Part shown: piece after piece, positions 23,987 through 32,466 of the stretch | Layout: every line of letters starts with the position of its first letter | How positions within the stretch are numbered: the first letter of the stretch is position 1 | NCBI RefSeq assembly: GCF_900172215.1 | Contig: NZ_FWFP01000003.1 | Coordinates: forward strand, 124,001 to 188,000 | DNA length: 64,000 nt | Direction: 5' to 3' | Source of the DNA: Ruegeria meonggei | GTDB taxonomy: Bacteria; Pseudomonadota; Alphaproteobacteria; Rhodobacterales; Rhodobacteraceae | The notes under the pieces: generated by a model | The model's database searches: none | What the model saw: the letters and a program-made list of their open reading frames with translations, nothing else | What the model was told of the DNA's origin: nothing | Made by a program: the position numbers and the translations under genes

Positions 23987-25363
23987 TCAAAGCCCAGCCT
24001 TAACGCCCCACCTAGCGAACTCTCTGAGCCGAGCGTCACGTCCACCATAAGTATTTTCAGCAACTGACTGAGCGGAATGCCCTAGATACCCGTGACGTAC
24101 TTCTACAGGTGCCCCTGCATCCCTCAGCTTATCGCTTGCCCTGTGGCGCAGCCCGTGGACTTTCATGCGCTTGTCGTCAGTGTTCTTTCTGACCGCTTTC
24201 ATCAGAGCCGCAGAGGCAGCCGTAGGTCCTCCGTCACGGCCATAAGAATGGAACAGAGGCTCCTCACCCTTGCGCCCCTCTACACGCGCCCTGAGGGATT
24301 CCCTGAGGCTGTCTGAGGCTATTGGAACGTACCTGTCACTATTGCTGTTCTTGATGCCGTTGATTTCGTTCGGAGTGATCAGGATAGACGGGGTTTCCCC
24401 TTTAAGGTCAACATCGCTGATGCGCAGACCACACGCTTCTCCTAGGCGCATTCCAGTACCTTTCAGTACCCGCCACATATCAGGAAGGTCTTTGCTTCGA
24501 CCGCCCTCTAAGGTCATCTGCACAGCGTCGACAACACTGTCTGGGAGCGGGACGTTCTTGTCCAGTGAGCTTACTTGTTCCTTCGGCCACGACAGTCGCT
24601 CGAAGGGGTCGCGACCCGCCGGTATCTCCAGTTCCCTGACTGCATGCCGATATGCGGCGGCTACAATAATCATCTCACGCTGACACGACTTGAGTGCCAG
24701 CGGTTTCCCGTTAGCTTTCTTAAGCCCTAATAGGTGGTCCTTGAAGGCGCGCGCCGTCAGTCGGTCGATACTCTCAATAGTCACATCGTCCAGAGATTTC
24801 CTTAAGGCGTCACTTAGTCGGCCAAAGGTGCGGTCAATTCTGACCATCTCTTTCCGGTCATCAGCAAGCCCGTTGTCTTTCGCATAAATGTCCCGCATGT
24901 CAGCCAGCGTTGGCTTCGGAGGCTCCTGATCAGGGTTCAGGACTGCAGCTACAACTTCGGGGGCCTCTCCACGGGCAGCCAGACCGTGCCCCACTATCCC
25001 ACGGGTCCAACTATCGTCAGGGTCCAATCCTTGAACGCCTGCCATGTAATTCTCTGCAAGGCGCTGGGCGTCTATGAACTTCTGAGTGGCCGACCGAGTG
25101 TCAACCTCAGGGTGTTGCCTAAGGGTGTCCTCAACGATGGCGTCAAAATTTCTCAGGTGAAACTGGTACTCGCGCTGAAAAGCTGCCCCATCACGAGCCT
25201 TAATATGCTTCTGGTAAGCGTCCTCACCACGAATTTCACGCACTCGCTTTGGCCACCTTCTGCGAAAGCGCCATTGAGTTTCGCTGATTGCGTCGACGTA
25301 ACTGATCTTCATTCTAAGGGCCATTGTGTGCTGTCCGTGTGTGTTGTTTGCGTTATGCGACAC
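23987..25363 (-). CDS. Tyrosine recombinase/integrase of the tRNA-Leu element
   Basis: A 458-residue phage-type integrase. The C-terminal catalytic domain has all expected residues: R306 in TGMRLGEACG, H403 and R406 in HGLRH, H429 in YLGHS and the nucleophile Y439 in NTYGG. An N-terminal arm-binding region and a core-binding SAM-like domain (LADMRDIYAKDNG, about 150-260) precede it. It lies 61 bases from tRNA-Leu and is transcribed away from it, as typical for tRNA-integrating islands, and would catalyse insertion and excision at the 16-base core. The start is the first ATG; an internal ATG (residue 14) is possible. Confidence 0.93.
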   Translation of the reverse strand: MSHNANNTHGQHTMALRMKISYVDAISETQWRFRRRWPKRVREIRGEDAYQKHIKARDGAAFQREYQFHLRNFDAIVEDTLRQHPEVDTRSATQKFIDAQRLAENYMAGVQGLDPDDSWTRGIVGHGLAARGEAPEVVAAVLNPDQEPPKPTLADMRDIYAKDNGLADDRKEMVRIDRTFGRLSDALRKSLDDVTIESIDRLTARAFKDHLLGLKKANGKPLALKSCQREMIIVAAAYRHAVRELEIPAGRDPFERLSWPKEQVSSLDKNVPLPDSVVDAVQMTLEGGRSKDLPDMWRVLKGTGMRLGEACGLRISDVDLKGETPSILITPNEINGIKNSNSDRYVPIASDSLRESLRARVEGRKGEEPLFHSYGRDGGPTAASAALMKAVRKNTDDKRMKVHGLRHRASDKLRDAGAPVEVRHGYLGHSAQSVAENTYGGRDARLREFARWGVKAGL

Positions 25364-25424
25364 ACTCGGAAAATGCTGAATGCCCTTGTTTATAAGGCCG
25401 AAAACTAACTGATCAAGCTAGTTC

Positions 25425-25440
25425 TGGTGCGGTCGAGAAG
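25425..25440. repeat. Right attachment-site repeat (attR), 3' end of tRNA-Leu
   Basis: Identical to 15764-15779. It covers the encoded CCA end, the acceptor 3' strand and part of the T arm of the tRNA gene, so integration leaves the tRNA functional. Confidence 0.9.
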
Positions 25441-25511
25441 ACTCGAACTTCCACGGGTGTTACCCCACAGCGACCTCAACGCTGCGCGTCTACCAATTCC
25501 GCCACGACCGC
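25425..25511 (-). tRNA. tRNA-Leu (GAG anticodon)
   Basis: An 87-base gene with a GCGGTCG/CGACCGC acceptor stem, encoded CCA, a long variable arm typical of leucine tRNA, and an anticodon arm CAGCG-TTGAGGT-CGCTG whose loop gives the GAG anticodon reading CUC (and CUU by wobble). The 3' end is the integration target of the adjoining element. Confidence 0.95.
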
Positions 25512-25654
25512 ACTGCCAGTGACTTGGTAGAGGGGCGTATAGACGCTGAAGATCGAGATGTGAAGAGGCAAAAACAACGACGGTTTGAATTCCCGTCGGG
25601 CGCTCATATCTATACCACCACTGTATGTCCCACACCCCAGTCAGGAGCCTGAAC

Positions 25655-26314
25655 ATGGCCTCATCCGATCCCCGCCCCATCGTCCAGATCGACATAGTTT
25701 CGGATGTGGTCTGCCCGTGGTGCATCGTTGGGTTCCGTCAGCTTGATCTGGCCCTTCAGCAACAGAATGTGCTGGCTAAACTGCGGTGGCACCCGTTCGA
25801 GCTAAACCCCACTATGCCGCCGGAAGGTCAGAACCTGCGCGAACATATTGCTGAGAAATACGGCTCGACTCCTGCTCAAAGCCAACAGGCACGAGATCAC
25901 CTGACGCAGCTGGGGGACGAGCTGGGCTTTAGATTCAATTTTGACGACGACAGCCGGATTGTGAACACTTTTGCGGCGCATCAACTGTTGGGCTGGGCTG
26001 AAGCTCAAGGCCGCCAGCATCCGTTGAAGCTGGCTCTGTTCGAGGCCTATTTTACCAATCAACGGGATGTCTCGAAGACCGATGTTCTTCTGGACGCAGT
26101 CCAGGCAGCCGGGTTGGATCGCGATGCTGCGCGGGCCGCGCTTGAGTCAGGTACGCATGTCGCGCCGACCCGTGACAAGCAGCAGTTCTGGACCAGCCGC
26201 GGCATCTCGGGCGTGCCGTCCATGGTCTTTGGTGGTAAGTATTTGCTAACCGGCGCGCAAGGAACGGACACTTATGAGCAGGCCCTGCAACGGTGTTTGA
26301 CCGAGGCCGCGTAA
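25655..26314 (+). CDS. DsbA-family (FrnE-like) oxidoreductase
   Basis: A 219-residue thioredoxin-fold protein with the redox motif CPWC at residues 20-23 and the helical insertion and C-terminal ISGVPSMVFGGKYLLTGAQ strand of FrnE-type proteins. No signal peptide is present, so it acts in the cytoplasm, unlike DsbA itself. The ATG at 25655 has AGGAG at seven bases; an ATG at 25625 gives ten more residues but lacks a site. It lies 143 bases from the tRNA-Leu, and lipB starts 39 bases after it. It probably shuttles disulfides in stress or polyketide-like metabolism; the partner is unknown. Confidence 0.88.
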   Translation: MASSDPRPIVQIDIVSDVVCPWCIVGFRQLDLALQQQNVLAKLRWHPFELNPTMPPEGQNLREHIAEKYGSTPAQSQQARDHLTQLGDELGFRFNFDDDSRIVNTFAAHQLLGWAEAQGRQHPLKLALFEAYFTNQRDVSKTDVLLDAVQAAGLDRDAARAALESGTHVAPTRDKQQFWTSRGISGVPSMVFGGKYLLTGAQGTDTYEQALQRCLTEAA

Positions 26315-26353
26315 CCCCTTCCCCTGCCCGCGCACCCGCGATATGGAATCGCC

Positions 26354-27010
26354 ATGGAATGGAAGATCACTGACGGGCTTACCGAATACAACGACGCCAT
26401 CGCCTTTATGGAGGCGCGCGTGGCCGCTATTGCCAATGGCGAAGCTGAGGAATGCGTCTGGCTGTTGGAACATCCGCCGCTTTACACGGCCGGCACTTCT
26501 GCCCGGATCGAAGATCTGACAGACCCGGACCGGTTTCCTGTCTTCGAAGCAAAGCGCGGCGGGGAATACACGTATCACGGCCCCGGTCAGCGGGTGGCTT
26601 ATGTCATGCTGGATCTCAACAAGCGTGGCAGGGATGTTCGGGGCTTTGTTAAGAAGCTTGAAGAATGGGTAATTGCCGCACTGGCGGAATTCAACGTTGA
26701 TGGTGAGATTAGGGATGGCCGGGTTGGCGTCTGGGTCCGTCGGGATGACAAACCGCTGACGGTGACCGGCAAACCCGCCGAGGACAAGATCGCCGCCATT
26801 GGCCTGCGACTGCGCAAATGGGTCAGCTTTCACGGTATCTCGATCAATGTCGAACCCGAGCTGGACCATTTTTCCGGCATCGTACCCTGTGGCATCACCG
26901 AATACGGAGTCACTTCATTGGTCGATCTGGGCCTGCCCGTGACGATGGCTGATATCGACGCCGCGCTTCATAAGACATTTGCTGAAGTTTTCGTACCAGC
27001 CAGGGTCTGA
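26354..27010 (+). CDS. lipB: Octanoyl-(ACP) transferase
   Basis: A 218-residue LipB that moves octanoate from acyl carrier protein to lipoyl domains, the first step of lipoate synthesis. It has [20 protein letters not shown], the substrate-binding RGGxxTxHGPGQ motif, DKIAAIGLR with the catalytic lysine, and GIVPCGI with the nucleophilic cysteine at residue 179. Length is normal. It lies 39 bases downstream of the DsbA-family gene and may share its transcript. Identification is firm. Confidence 0.95.
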   Translation: MEWKITDGLTEYNDAIAFMEARVAAIANGEAEECVWLLEHPPLYTAGTSARIEDLTDPDRFPVFEAKRGGEYTYHGPGQRVAYVMLDLNKRGRDVRGFVKKLEEWVIAALAEFNVDGEIRDGRVGVWVRRDDKPLTVTGKPAEDKIAAIGLRLRKWVSFHGISINVEPELDHFSGIVPCGITEYGVTSLVDLGLPVTMADIDAALHKTFAEVFVPARV

Positions 27011-27333
27011 GCGCGAACAATTTCGCGTCTACCGAATCGCCACCTGACCACTGTGATCGTAACAATAGCAAACCAGCCAAGACTTTGTTTCCAAGCCTGA
27101 CGGCAATTGCCTACTTTGCATGCAGTTTTGGTGCCTTAATCAAGGCATACTCACTCAAATACATACAAGTCGCCTGTTAACGCGTAATCTACTCTTACCG
27201 TTCTAGAGTGAGTGGTGTGTTAACCGGTGATCCCGGGCTGCCCTGGGTATCGGACAAGTGTTTGGTTACGAGTCTGCCGTTCCGACCCCAAATCGGAACG
27301 GCAATTCGTATTCTGACTATAGGCAACTCCCTT
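27011..27333. other. Intergenic region with a perfect 11-bp hairpin
   Basis: A 323-base gap between convergent lipB and the CDF transporter gene, with no convincing gene. Its main feature is the hairpin annotated at 27275-27303. Confidence 0.6.
27275..27303. terminator. 11-bp perfect stem-loop (likely terminator of the CDF gene)
   Basis: TGCCGTTCCGA (27275-27285) and TCGGAACGGCA (27293-27303) pair without mismatch around CCCCAAA. It is 30 bases past the CDF stop codon. No T run follows on either strand, so a Rho-assisted or mRNA-stabilising role is also possible. Confidence 0.5.
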
Positions 27334-28278
27334 TCACGCGTCCTGCACATGATCATGCCCAAATCGGGGAGAGGCTTTGCTGATCGGATTCACAAGCTCA
27401 AGCTCCAGCGTTGTGTGCCCGATGTCGAACCTGGATTTCAGAACTTCTTTCACAGCGACACGAATGGAATCGGCCTCGGACCAGGCCTGAGCGGCAATTT
27501 CCAGATGCGCAGTCAGGGCCGGCTCGCGTTCCTGCATGCTCCACAGATGGATGTGGTGTGCGCTGGCAATCCCGTCGACCTGTTCGATCGCAGTTGCCAC
27601 CTCTTCCGGATTCAGTTCAGGCGGCGCACCCAACATCAAAACGCGGATCGTTTCGCCGATCTCGGATTTGACATGCCACAGGATGTAGATCGAGATCAGG
27701 ATCGTGACCGCAGGGTCAACCCAGGTCCAACCGAACAGGATCACTGCAGCTCCGGCAACGATAACGGCGACTGATCCCAATGCGTCAGCCACATTGTGGA
27801 TGAAGGCCGCGCGAATATTCATGCTGTCTTTTGACATCGAATAGGTCAGCGCCGCAGTGATCAGATCAACGATCAGGGCAAGCGCTGCGATCCAGACCAC
27901 CATCCAGCCGTTTACGGGCTCGGGTTCGAAAAACCGCATCACGCCTTCATACAGCAGATACACCGACAGAACGATCAGCGTGGTATAGTTGACGAGCGCC
28001 GCGACCACCTCTGCCCGACCATAGCCAAAGCTCATACGCGGATCAGCAGGCCTTCGGGCGATCTTGCGCGCAAAAAACGCGATGATCAACGCAATCGCAT
28101 CCGAGAAATTGTGCAGCGCATCCGCAATCAGCGCCAACGAGCCCGAGAAGATGCCACCGATGACCTGCGCCACGGTCAACAGCAGGTTGACACCAATCGC
28201 CCCTGCGACGCGCATATCGCCTGCATCCGGGTCAATATGAGTGTGGCTATGCCCTTTGTGATCGTGGTGCTGTCCCAT
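27334..28278 (-). CDS. Cation diffusion facilitator (CDF) metal exporter
   Basis: A 314-residue inner-membrane antiporter. The N-terminal histidine-rich loop (HHDHKGHSHTHID) is typical of CzcD/DmeF-type exporters. Six transmembrane segments follow, with metal-binding DALHNFSD (near residue 55) and HNVADALG (near 165) motifs, then a cytoplasmic C-terminal domain (HIHLWSMQ). It exports divalent metals such as Zn, Co, Cd or Fe in exchange for protons. Its promoter contains a MerR-type operator shared with the divergent regulator, so expression should be metal-induced. The metal cannot be named from the sequence. Confidence 0.92.
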   Translation of the reverse strand: MGQHHDHKGHSHTHIDPDAGDMRVAGAIGVNLLLTVAQVIGGIFSGSLALIADALHNFSDAIALIIAFFARKIARRPADPRMSFGYGRAEVVAALVNYTTLIVLSVYLLYEGVMRFFEPEPVNGWMVVWIAALALIVDLITAALTYSMSKDSMNIRAAFIHNVADALGSVAVIVAGAAVILFGWTWVDPAVTILISIYILWHVKSEIGETIRVLMLGAPPELNPEEVATAIEQVDGIASAHHIHLWSMQEREPALTAHLEIAAQAWSEADSIRVAVKEVLKSRFDIGHTTLELELVNPISKASPRFGHDHVQDA

Positions 28279-28320
28279 TGTGGCCTGATTCCTTGTTTTG
28301 GTCGCACACCTTATGTAATT

Positions 28321-28337
28321 CCTCTAGTCACTAGAGG
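28321..28337 (-). promoter_or_regulatory. MerR-type operator in the CDF promoter
   Basis: CCTCTAGT-C-ACTAGAGG is a perfect 8+8 palindrome. On the minus strand it sits between TTGAAC and TACATA with a 19-base spacing, the stretched arrangement MerR regulators need to activate. It lies 43 bases upstream of the CDF start. Confidence 0.8.
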
Positions 28338-28359
28338 TTCAAGAGGTGAGTTTCAGAAA

Positions 28360-28785
28360 ATGCACTCAATCGGAGAGTTATCTCGTCGAACCGGGGTCAA
28401 AGTCCCCACGATTCGGTTTTACGAGGACAAGGGCCTGTTGCCCAAACCGCACCGAACAGCGGGTAATCAGCGCCGGTATGATGACGGTGCCCTGAACCGG
28501 TTGCAGTTCATTCGTCATGGCCGGGATCTGGGCCTGCCTCTGACCGATATCGAGGCATTGCTGTCGCTTGAGGGCGCGCAAGGCCCCGATCTGGACCGCG
28601 CGCATGAGATCGCGGAACGACAATTGATTGACCTGCGGCAGCGGATTGTTCAGCTGCGCAGGCTTGAGGTCGAACTGACCCGCATCTCCGCGGACTGTGA
28701 CGGCACGCATGATCACGTCTGCGCGGTGTTGCATGCCTTTGGCAACCACAATGCCTGTCTGGGATCGCATGCGGCCAAGTCGTAA
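28360..28785 (+). CDS. MerR family metal-responsive regulator
   Basis: A 141-residue MerR-family activator. Residues 1-38 form the winged helix-turn-helix (IGELSRRTGVKVPTIRFYED), followed by the dimer helix and a C-terminal metal region DCDGTHDHVCAVLHAFG with Cys and His residues, as in ZntR/CadR/PbrR. It diverges from the CDF transporter, and the palindromic operator lies between them, so it probably activates the exporter when metal is high. AGAGGTGAG precedes the ATG at 28360. Its stop codon meets that of the convergent HIT gene. Confidence 0.88.
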   Translation: MHSIGELSRRTGVKVPTIRFYEDKGLLPKPHRTAGNQRRYDDGALNRLQFIRHGRDLGLPLTDIEALLSLEGAQGPDLDRAHEIAERQLIDLRQRIVQLRRLEVELTRISADCDGTHDHVCAVLHAFGNHNACLGSHAAKS

Positions 28786-29205
28786 TCAGGCCAGCGCGGC
28801 TTTGATCTGTTCTGCGTGCTGGGCGATCACATCAAAGTCGCCCATCTGACCCGGCGCGCGCAGGGAGACATCTGCATGCCGTGGAAGCACGTGGAAATGC
28901 AAATGAAACACCTCCTGCCCACCTGCGGCCTCGTTGAACTGCTGGATCGTGACCCCATCCGCGCCAAAGGCGTTGACCACAGCATGCGACAGTTTCTGCG
29001 TCGTCGCCATCACTGCCGCCAATTGCGCGGGTGATGCATCCAATAGATTCCGGCACGGTGTCTTTGGGATCACCAACAAATGCCCATCTGCGCGCGGCAT
29101 GATGTCCATGAACGCCAACGTGTCATCATCCTCGTACACACGGGTCGAGGGGATTTCTCCGCGCAGGATCTTGGCGAAGATGTTGTCGGGGTCATAAGCA
29201 GTCAT
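28786..29205 (-). CDS. HIT family (HINT-like) nucleotide hydrolase
   Basis: A 139-residue protein with the histidine-triad motif HLHFHVLPR near residue 100 and QQFNEAAGGQEVFH before it. HINT-branch enzymes hydrolyse nucleoside phosphoramidates such as AMP-lysine. Length is as expected. It is convergent with merR and adjacent to it without a gap. No transport or regulatory motif is visible. Identification of the family is firm, the natural substrate is not. Confidence 0.93.
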   Translation of the reverse strand: MTAYDPDNIFAKILRGEIPSTRVYEDDDTLAFMDIMPRADGHLLVIPKTPCRNLLDASPAQLAAVMATTQKLSHAVVNAFGADGVTIQQFNEAAGGQEVFHLHFHVLPRHADVSLRAPGQMGDFDVIAQHAEQIKAALA

Positions 29206-29309
29206 GTCAGCGCTCCGGTTTCGGTGTTGCCTTTAGTTCTGCGGTGCGGCCCGGTGCGGGTCAAGCGGTGAAAGCGCCTGCGTGGCGTCCTCTTGAATTC
29301 CCGTCGTCA

Positions 29310-29353
29310 ATACCCAAATCGCTGGTGTTCGGGGTCCGAAAATCGCTGGGTAT
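29310..29353. repeat. 7-bp inverted repeat in the ctaD leader region
   Basis: ATACCCA (29310-29316) and TGGGTAT (29347-29353) are exact inverse copies, and AATCGCTGG recurs next to each. It lies 24 bases upstream of the FNR-type box and could be an additional regulator site. Confidence 0.4.
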
Positions 29354-29376
29354 CCGCCTGCCCGCGACAATTAATC

Positions 29377-29390
29377 TTGATCCAGATCAA
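29377..29390 (+). promoter_or_regulatory. FNR/FnrL-type box upstream of ctaD
   Basis: TTGATCCAGATCAA matches the FNR consensus TTGAT-N4-ATCAA at every defined position. It lies 105 bases upstream of the ctaD start, so oxygen-responsive control of the oxidase is likely. Confidence 0.8.
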
Positions 29391-29494
29391 ACTCGACCAT
29401 TGAAGGCGCTTCTTTCGCACTCTAAAACCGGCAGGAATCCCGCGCACCAGAGAGGTCTGGCTGCGCGGTGTAGTTGCAACAGGAGGCACCCATA

Positions 29495-31153
29495 ATGGCG
29501 GACGCAGCCATTCATGGTCACGATCATGAAGACGAACGCGGTTTCTTTACCCGCTGGTTCATGTCGACCAACCACAAGGATATCGGTATTCTGTACCTGA
29601 TCTTTTCGGCACTTGCCGGACTGATCTCGGTTCTGATGACCGTCTACATGCGGCTCGAACTGATGCACCCCGGTGTTCAGTACATGTGCCTCGAAGGCTT
29701 CATGGCCGACCCATGCACCCCGAACGGACATCTTTGGAACGTGATGATCACCTACCATGGTGTTCTTATGATGTTCTTTGTGGTCATCCCGGCCTTGTTC
29801 GGCGGATTTGGCAACTATTTCATGCCGTTGCAGATCGGTGCGCCGGATATGGCGTTCCCGCGGATGAACAACCTGTCCTTCTGGCTGTATGTCGCTGGTA
29901 CGTCGCTGGGTGTGGCCTCGTTACTGTCACCGGGCGGGAATGACCAGCTTGGCTCTGGCGTGGGTTGGGTTCTGTACCCACCACTGTCGACATCCGAAGG
30001 CGGCATGTCGATGGACCTTGCAATCTTTGCAGTGCACGTATCTGGCGCCTCTTCGATCCTTGGCGCAATCAACATGATCACCACCTTCCTGAACATGCGT
30101 GCCCCGGGCATGACATTGTTCAAGGTGCCGCTGTTCAGCTGGTCGATCTTCGTCACCTCGTGGCTGATTCTATTGTCCTTGCCGGTTCTGGCGGGCGCAA
30201 TCACCATGTTGCTGATGGATCGGAACTTTGGATTCACCTTCTTTGACCCTGCCGGCGGCGGTGACCCGATCCTGTATCAGCACATCCTGTGGTTCTTTGG
30301 CCACCCGGAAGTGTACATCGTGATCCTGCCCGGGTTCGGCATCATCAGCCACGTGATCGCCACCTTCTCGCGCAAACCTGTCTTTGGGTACTTGCCGATG
30401 GTCTGGGCGATCATCGCAATCGGTGTGCTGGGCTTTGTCGTGTGGGCGCACCACATGTACACCGTTGGCCTGTCGCTTCGTCAGCAGGCCTACTTCATGC
30501 TGGCCACTATGGTCATTGCGGTGCCAACAGGGGTCAAGGTCTTCTCTTGGATCGCGACGATGTGGGGCGGCTCGATTGAGTTCAAGACGCCGATGCTGTT
30601 CGCCTTTGGTTTCCTGTTCCTGTTCACCGTTGGTGGTGTGACAGGCGTGGTGCTGTCGCAGGCCGGTATCGACCGCGCCTATCACGACACGTACTATGTG
30701 GTGGCTCACTTCCACTATGTGATGAGCTTGGGTGCTGTGTTCGCGATCTTCGCAGGTGTCTACTTCTACTTCAGCAAGATGACGGGTCGTCAATACTCCG
30801 AGTTCTGGGGCAAGGTTCACTTCTGGCTGTTCTTCATTGGCGCCAACCTGACCTTCTTCCCACAGCACTTCCTGGGCCGCCAGGGTATGCCGCGCCGTTA
30901 CATCGACTACCCCGAGGCATTCGCCCAGTGGAACTTTGTATCGTCGATAGGTGCTTTTGTGTCTTTCGCCTCGTTCCTGCTGTTCTTCGGCATCGTGATC
31001 TACGCTCTGCTGCGGGGCGCGAAAGAGACGCGCAACAACCCATGGAATGAATACGCGGACACGCTGGAATGGACCCTTCCTTCGCCGCCGCCCGAACATA
31101 CGTTCGAGCAGCTGCCTAAGCAGGAAGACTGGGACAAGGGCCACGCGCACTGA
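29495..31153 (+). CDS. ctaD: Cytochrome c oxidase subunit I, aa3 type
   Basis: A 552-residue integral membrane protein with 12 predicted helices, the catalytic subunit reducing oxygen to water while pumping protons. Visible landmarks are [13 protein letters not shown] (Cu-B His and the proton-channel Glu region), HHMYTVG, the paired histidines VAHFHYVMS near residue 415 for hemes a and a3, and [15 protein letters not shown] near the C-terminus. The ATG at 29495 has AGGAGG nine bases before it. It stands alone, closed by a strong terminator; the other subunit genes are not in the window. An FNR-type box lies upstream. Confidence 0.96.
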   Translation: MADAAIHGHDHEDERGFFTRWFMSTNHKDIGILYLIFSALAGLISVLMTVYMRLELMHPGVQYMCLEGFMADPCTPNGHLWNVMITYHGVLMMFFVVIPALFGGFGNYFMPLQIGAPDMAFPRMNNLSFWLYVAGTSLGVASLLSPGGNDQLGSGVGWVLYPPLSTSEGGMSMDLAIFAVHVSGASSILGAINMITTFLNMRAPGMTLFKVPLFSWSIFVTSWLILLSLPVLAGAITMLLMDRNFGFTFFDPAGGGDPILYQHILWFFGHPEVYIVILPGFGIISHVIATFSRKPVFGYLPMVWAIIAIGVLGFVVWAHHMYTVGLSLRQQAYFMLATMVIAVPTGVKVFSWIATMWGGSIEFKTPMLFAFGFLFLFTVGGVTGVVLSQAGIDRAYHDTYYVVAHFHYVMSLGAVFAIFAGVYFYFSKMTGRQYSEFWGKVHFWLFFIGANLTFFPQHFLGRQGMPRRYIDYPEAFAQWNFVSSIGAFVSFASFLLFFGIVIYALLRGAKETRNNPWNEYADTLEWTLPSPPPEHTFEQLPKQEDWDKGHAH

Positions 31154-31173
31154 TCCTGTTAAACCCAAAAAAA

Positions 31174-31199
31174 CCCCGCCTATTACGGCGGGGTTTTTT
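31174..31199 (+). terminator. Rho-independent terminator of ctaD
   Basis: CCCCGCC (31174-31180) pairs with GGCGGGG (31187-31193) across a six-base loop, followed by six T. It starts 20 bases past the ctaD stop. Confidence 0.95.
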
Positions 31200-31306
31200 C
31201 TTTGCAAAAGCGCATCCCCGGACCACGGTCTGGGTAGAAAGTCGCCAGAGCCACAAAAATCAGCTATTCTGGCACGGCACCACATCCGGCATCCCGGAGG
31301 TTTCAA

Positions 31307-31906
31307 ATGCCCGATTTTGATTTTTGGTATTCTATTGGCAGCACCTACAGTTTTCTGACGGCCATGCGCCTGGACGAATGGTGCGAGGAACACGACGCCT
31401 CGGTTGCATGGCGACCATTCAATGTGCGCAGTGTGATGTCCGAACAACGCAACATTCCATTTGCAGGAAAACCGGTCAAATCTGCCTATATGTGGCGAGA
31501 TATCGAACGCCGGGCTGCAAAGTACCACATTCACGCAAAGCTGCCTGCTCCCTACCCTATCTCGGATCTGGTGCTGGCCAATCAGGTGGCCTTATTGGGC
31601 ATGGGCGACGGCTGGGGCAAAGCCTTTACCCAAGCCTTGTATCGCATCTGGTTTGAAGAAAAAGTCGAAGCTGGCAGTGAAAGCGCGATCTCAGAAGCCT
31701 TACACAGGTGCCAGCAGGACCCGCGCATGATCCTGGCGCGGGCGCGCAGCCCCGACACGGTTGCCGCGCTTGAGGCTGAAACCGAGCAGGCCATAAAACT
31801 CGGCGTTTTTGGCGCTCCCAGCTTTGTTGTTCAGGGTGAGGTTTTTTGGGGTGATGACCGGTTGGATGACGCGCTGTCCTGGGCACGTGTGGGTCACGTC
31901 GTTTGA
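31307..31906 (+). CDS. 2-Hydroxychromene-2-carboxylate isomerase-like protein (DsbA fold)
   Basis: A 199-residue protein of the GST-kappa/HCCA isomerase branch of DsbA-fold proteins. It begins DFWYSIGSTYSF, where a serine replaces the redox cysteine as in glutathione-dependent isomerases, and ends with GVFGAPSFVVQGEVFWGDDRL, the family's cis-proline loop. Glutathione-dependent isomerisation of aromatic intermediates is the known activity, but members are found in many genomes with unknown substrates. GGAGG precedes the ATG. It is separated from the DUF2244 gene by 45 bases and may share its transcript. Confidence 0.85.
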   Translation: MPDFDFWYSIGSTYSFLTAMRLDEWCEEHDASVAWRPFNVRSVMSEQRNIPFAGKPVKSAYMWRDIERRAAKYHIHAKLPAPYPISDLVLANQVALLGMGDGWGKAFTQALYRIWFEEKVEAGSESAISEALHRCQQDPRMILARARSPDTVAALEAETEQAIKLGVFGAPSFVVQGEVFWGDDRLDDALSWARVGHVV

Positions 31907-31951
31907 TCATTCCCCCTTCGCCAATTTGCGGTCCTGCGCTACTATTTGGCT

Positions 31952-32443
31952 ATGCCTTACAAATGGACTCAAACGTCTGAATCGGAGCAGGAACTGCGCC
32001 TTTGGCCGCATAACTCGCTGCCTCCACGCTGGGCCATGCGCGTCGTGTTCTCGGTGTTCCTGTTTGGCCTGATCCCGCTGATGGCAGTGTTGGGATCGGC
32101 GTTACTGTGGGGGTTGTTGCCGTTTTTGTTAATCACAGTGGTGGGGTTATGGCTGGCAATTCAGGCCAACTACCGTGCTCGCAGCATGTTTGAGGTTCTG
32201 ACACTTAACGCGACGCAGGCCACTCTGGTGCATCACGACCCGCGCAAAGGGCGCCAGGAATGGGTCTGTAACCGCTATTGGGCACGGCCCGAGATGCACA
32301 AACACGGCGGTCCGGTTCCAAACTATGTGACGCTGACCGGCGACGGGCGCAAGGTGGAAATCGGCGCGTTTCTGTCCGAGGACGAACGCATCGCCCTATA
32401 CGACGATCTGAAACAAATACTGCGCGAACCGGTCGCGCAGTAA
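31952..32443 (+). CDS. DUF2244 domain membrane protein
   Basis: A 163-residue protein with two transmembrane helices (FSVFLFGLIPLMAVLGSALL and LLPFLLITVVGLWLAI, residues 33-72) and a cytoplasmic beta-domain typical of DUF2244 (ARPEMHKHGG, VEIGAFLSEDERIALYDDLK). The family is widespread in alphaproteobacteria and of unknown function; it is often near cytochrome oxidase genes, as here (ctaD 800 bases upstream). A TTG six bases earlier is an alternative start. Identification of the family is good. Confidence 0.85.
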   Translation: MPYKWTQTSESEQELRLWPHNSLPPRWAMRVVFSVFLFGLIPLMAVLGSALLWGLLPFLLITVVGLWLAIQANYRARSMFEVLTLNATQATLVHHDPRKGRQEWVCNRYWARPEMHKHGGPVPNYVTLTGDGRKVEIGAFLSEDERIALYDDLKQILREPVAQ

Positions 32444-32466
32444 TTTGGTCATTTATGTAGAGATTG

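Larger units (their letters stand above)
15764..25440. mobile_element. Integrated element in tRNA-Leu(GAG), about 9.7 kb
   Basis: Both ends carry the same 16-base sequence, the right copy being the 3' end of an intact tRNA-Leu. A tyrosine integrase lies 61 bases from the tRNA. Cargo includes a serine recombinase, RNase HI, RadC-like and thermonuclease-like proteins, an HNH nuclease with a McrA-like layout, a DUF3800 protein and unknown small genes; composition is lower in GC (for example 52% by count at 20641-20700). No capsid, tail, terminase, relaxase or replication initiator is visible. It is a small genomic island or satellite-type element, possibly mobilised by a helper. Confidence 0.9.

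Noticed and set aside
15764-25440. Complete prophage
   Set aside because: No terminase, portal, capsid, tail, lysis or replication genes are visible; only integration and accessory functions.
30170-31534. Long antisense frame opposite ctaD
   Set aside because: It mirrors ctaD codon structure, its product is rich in His/Gln/Arg as shadows of hydrophobic genes are, and ctaD is certain.
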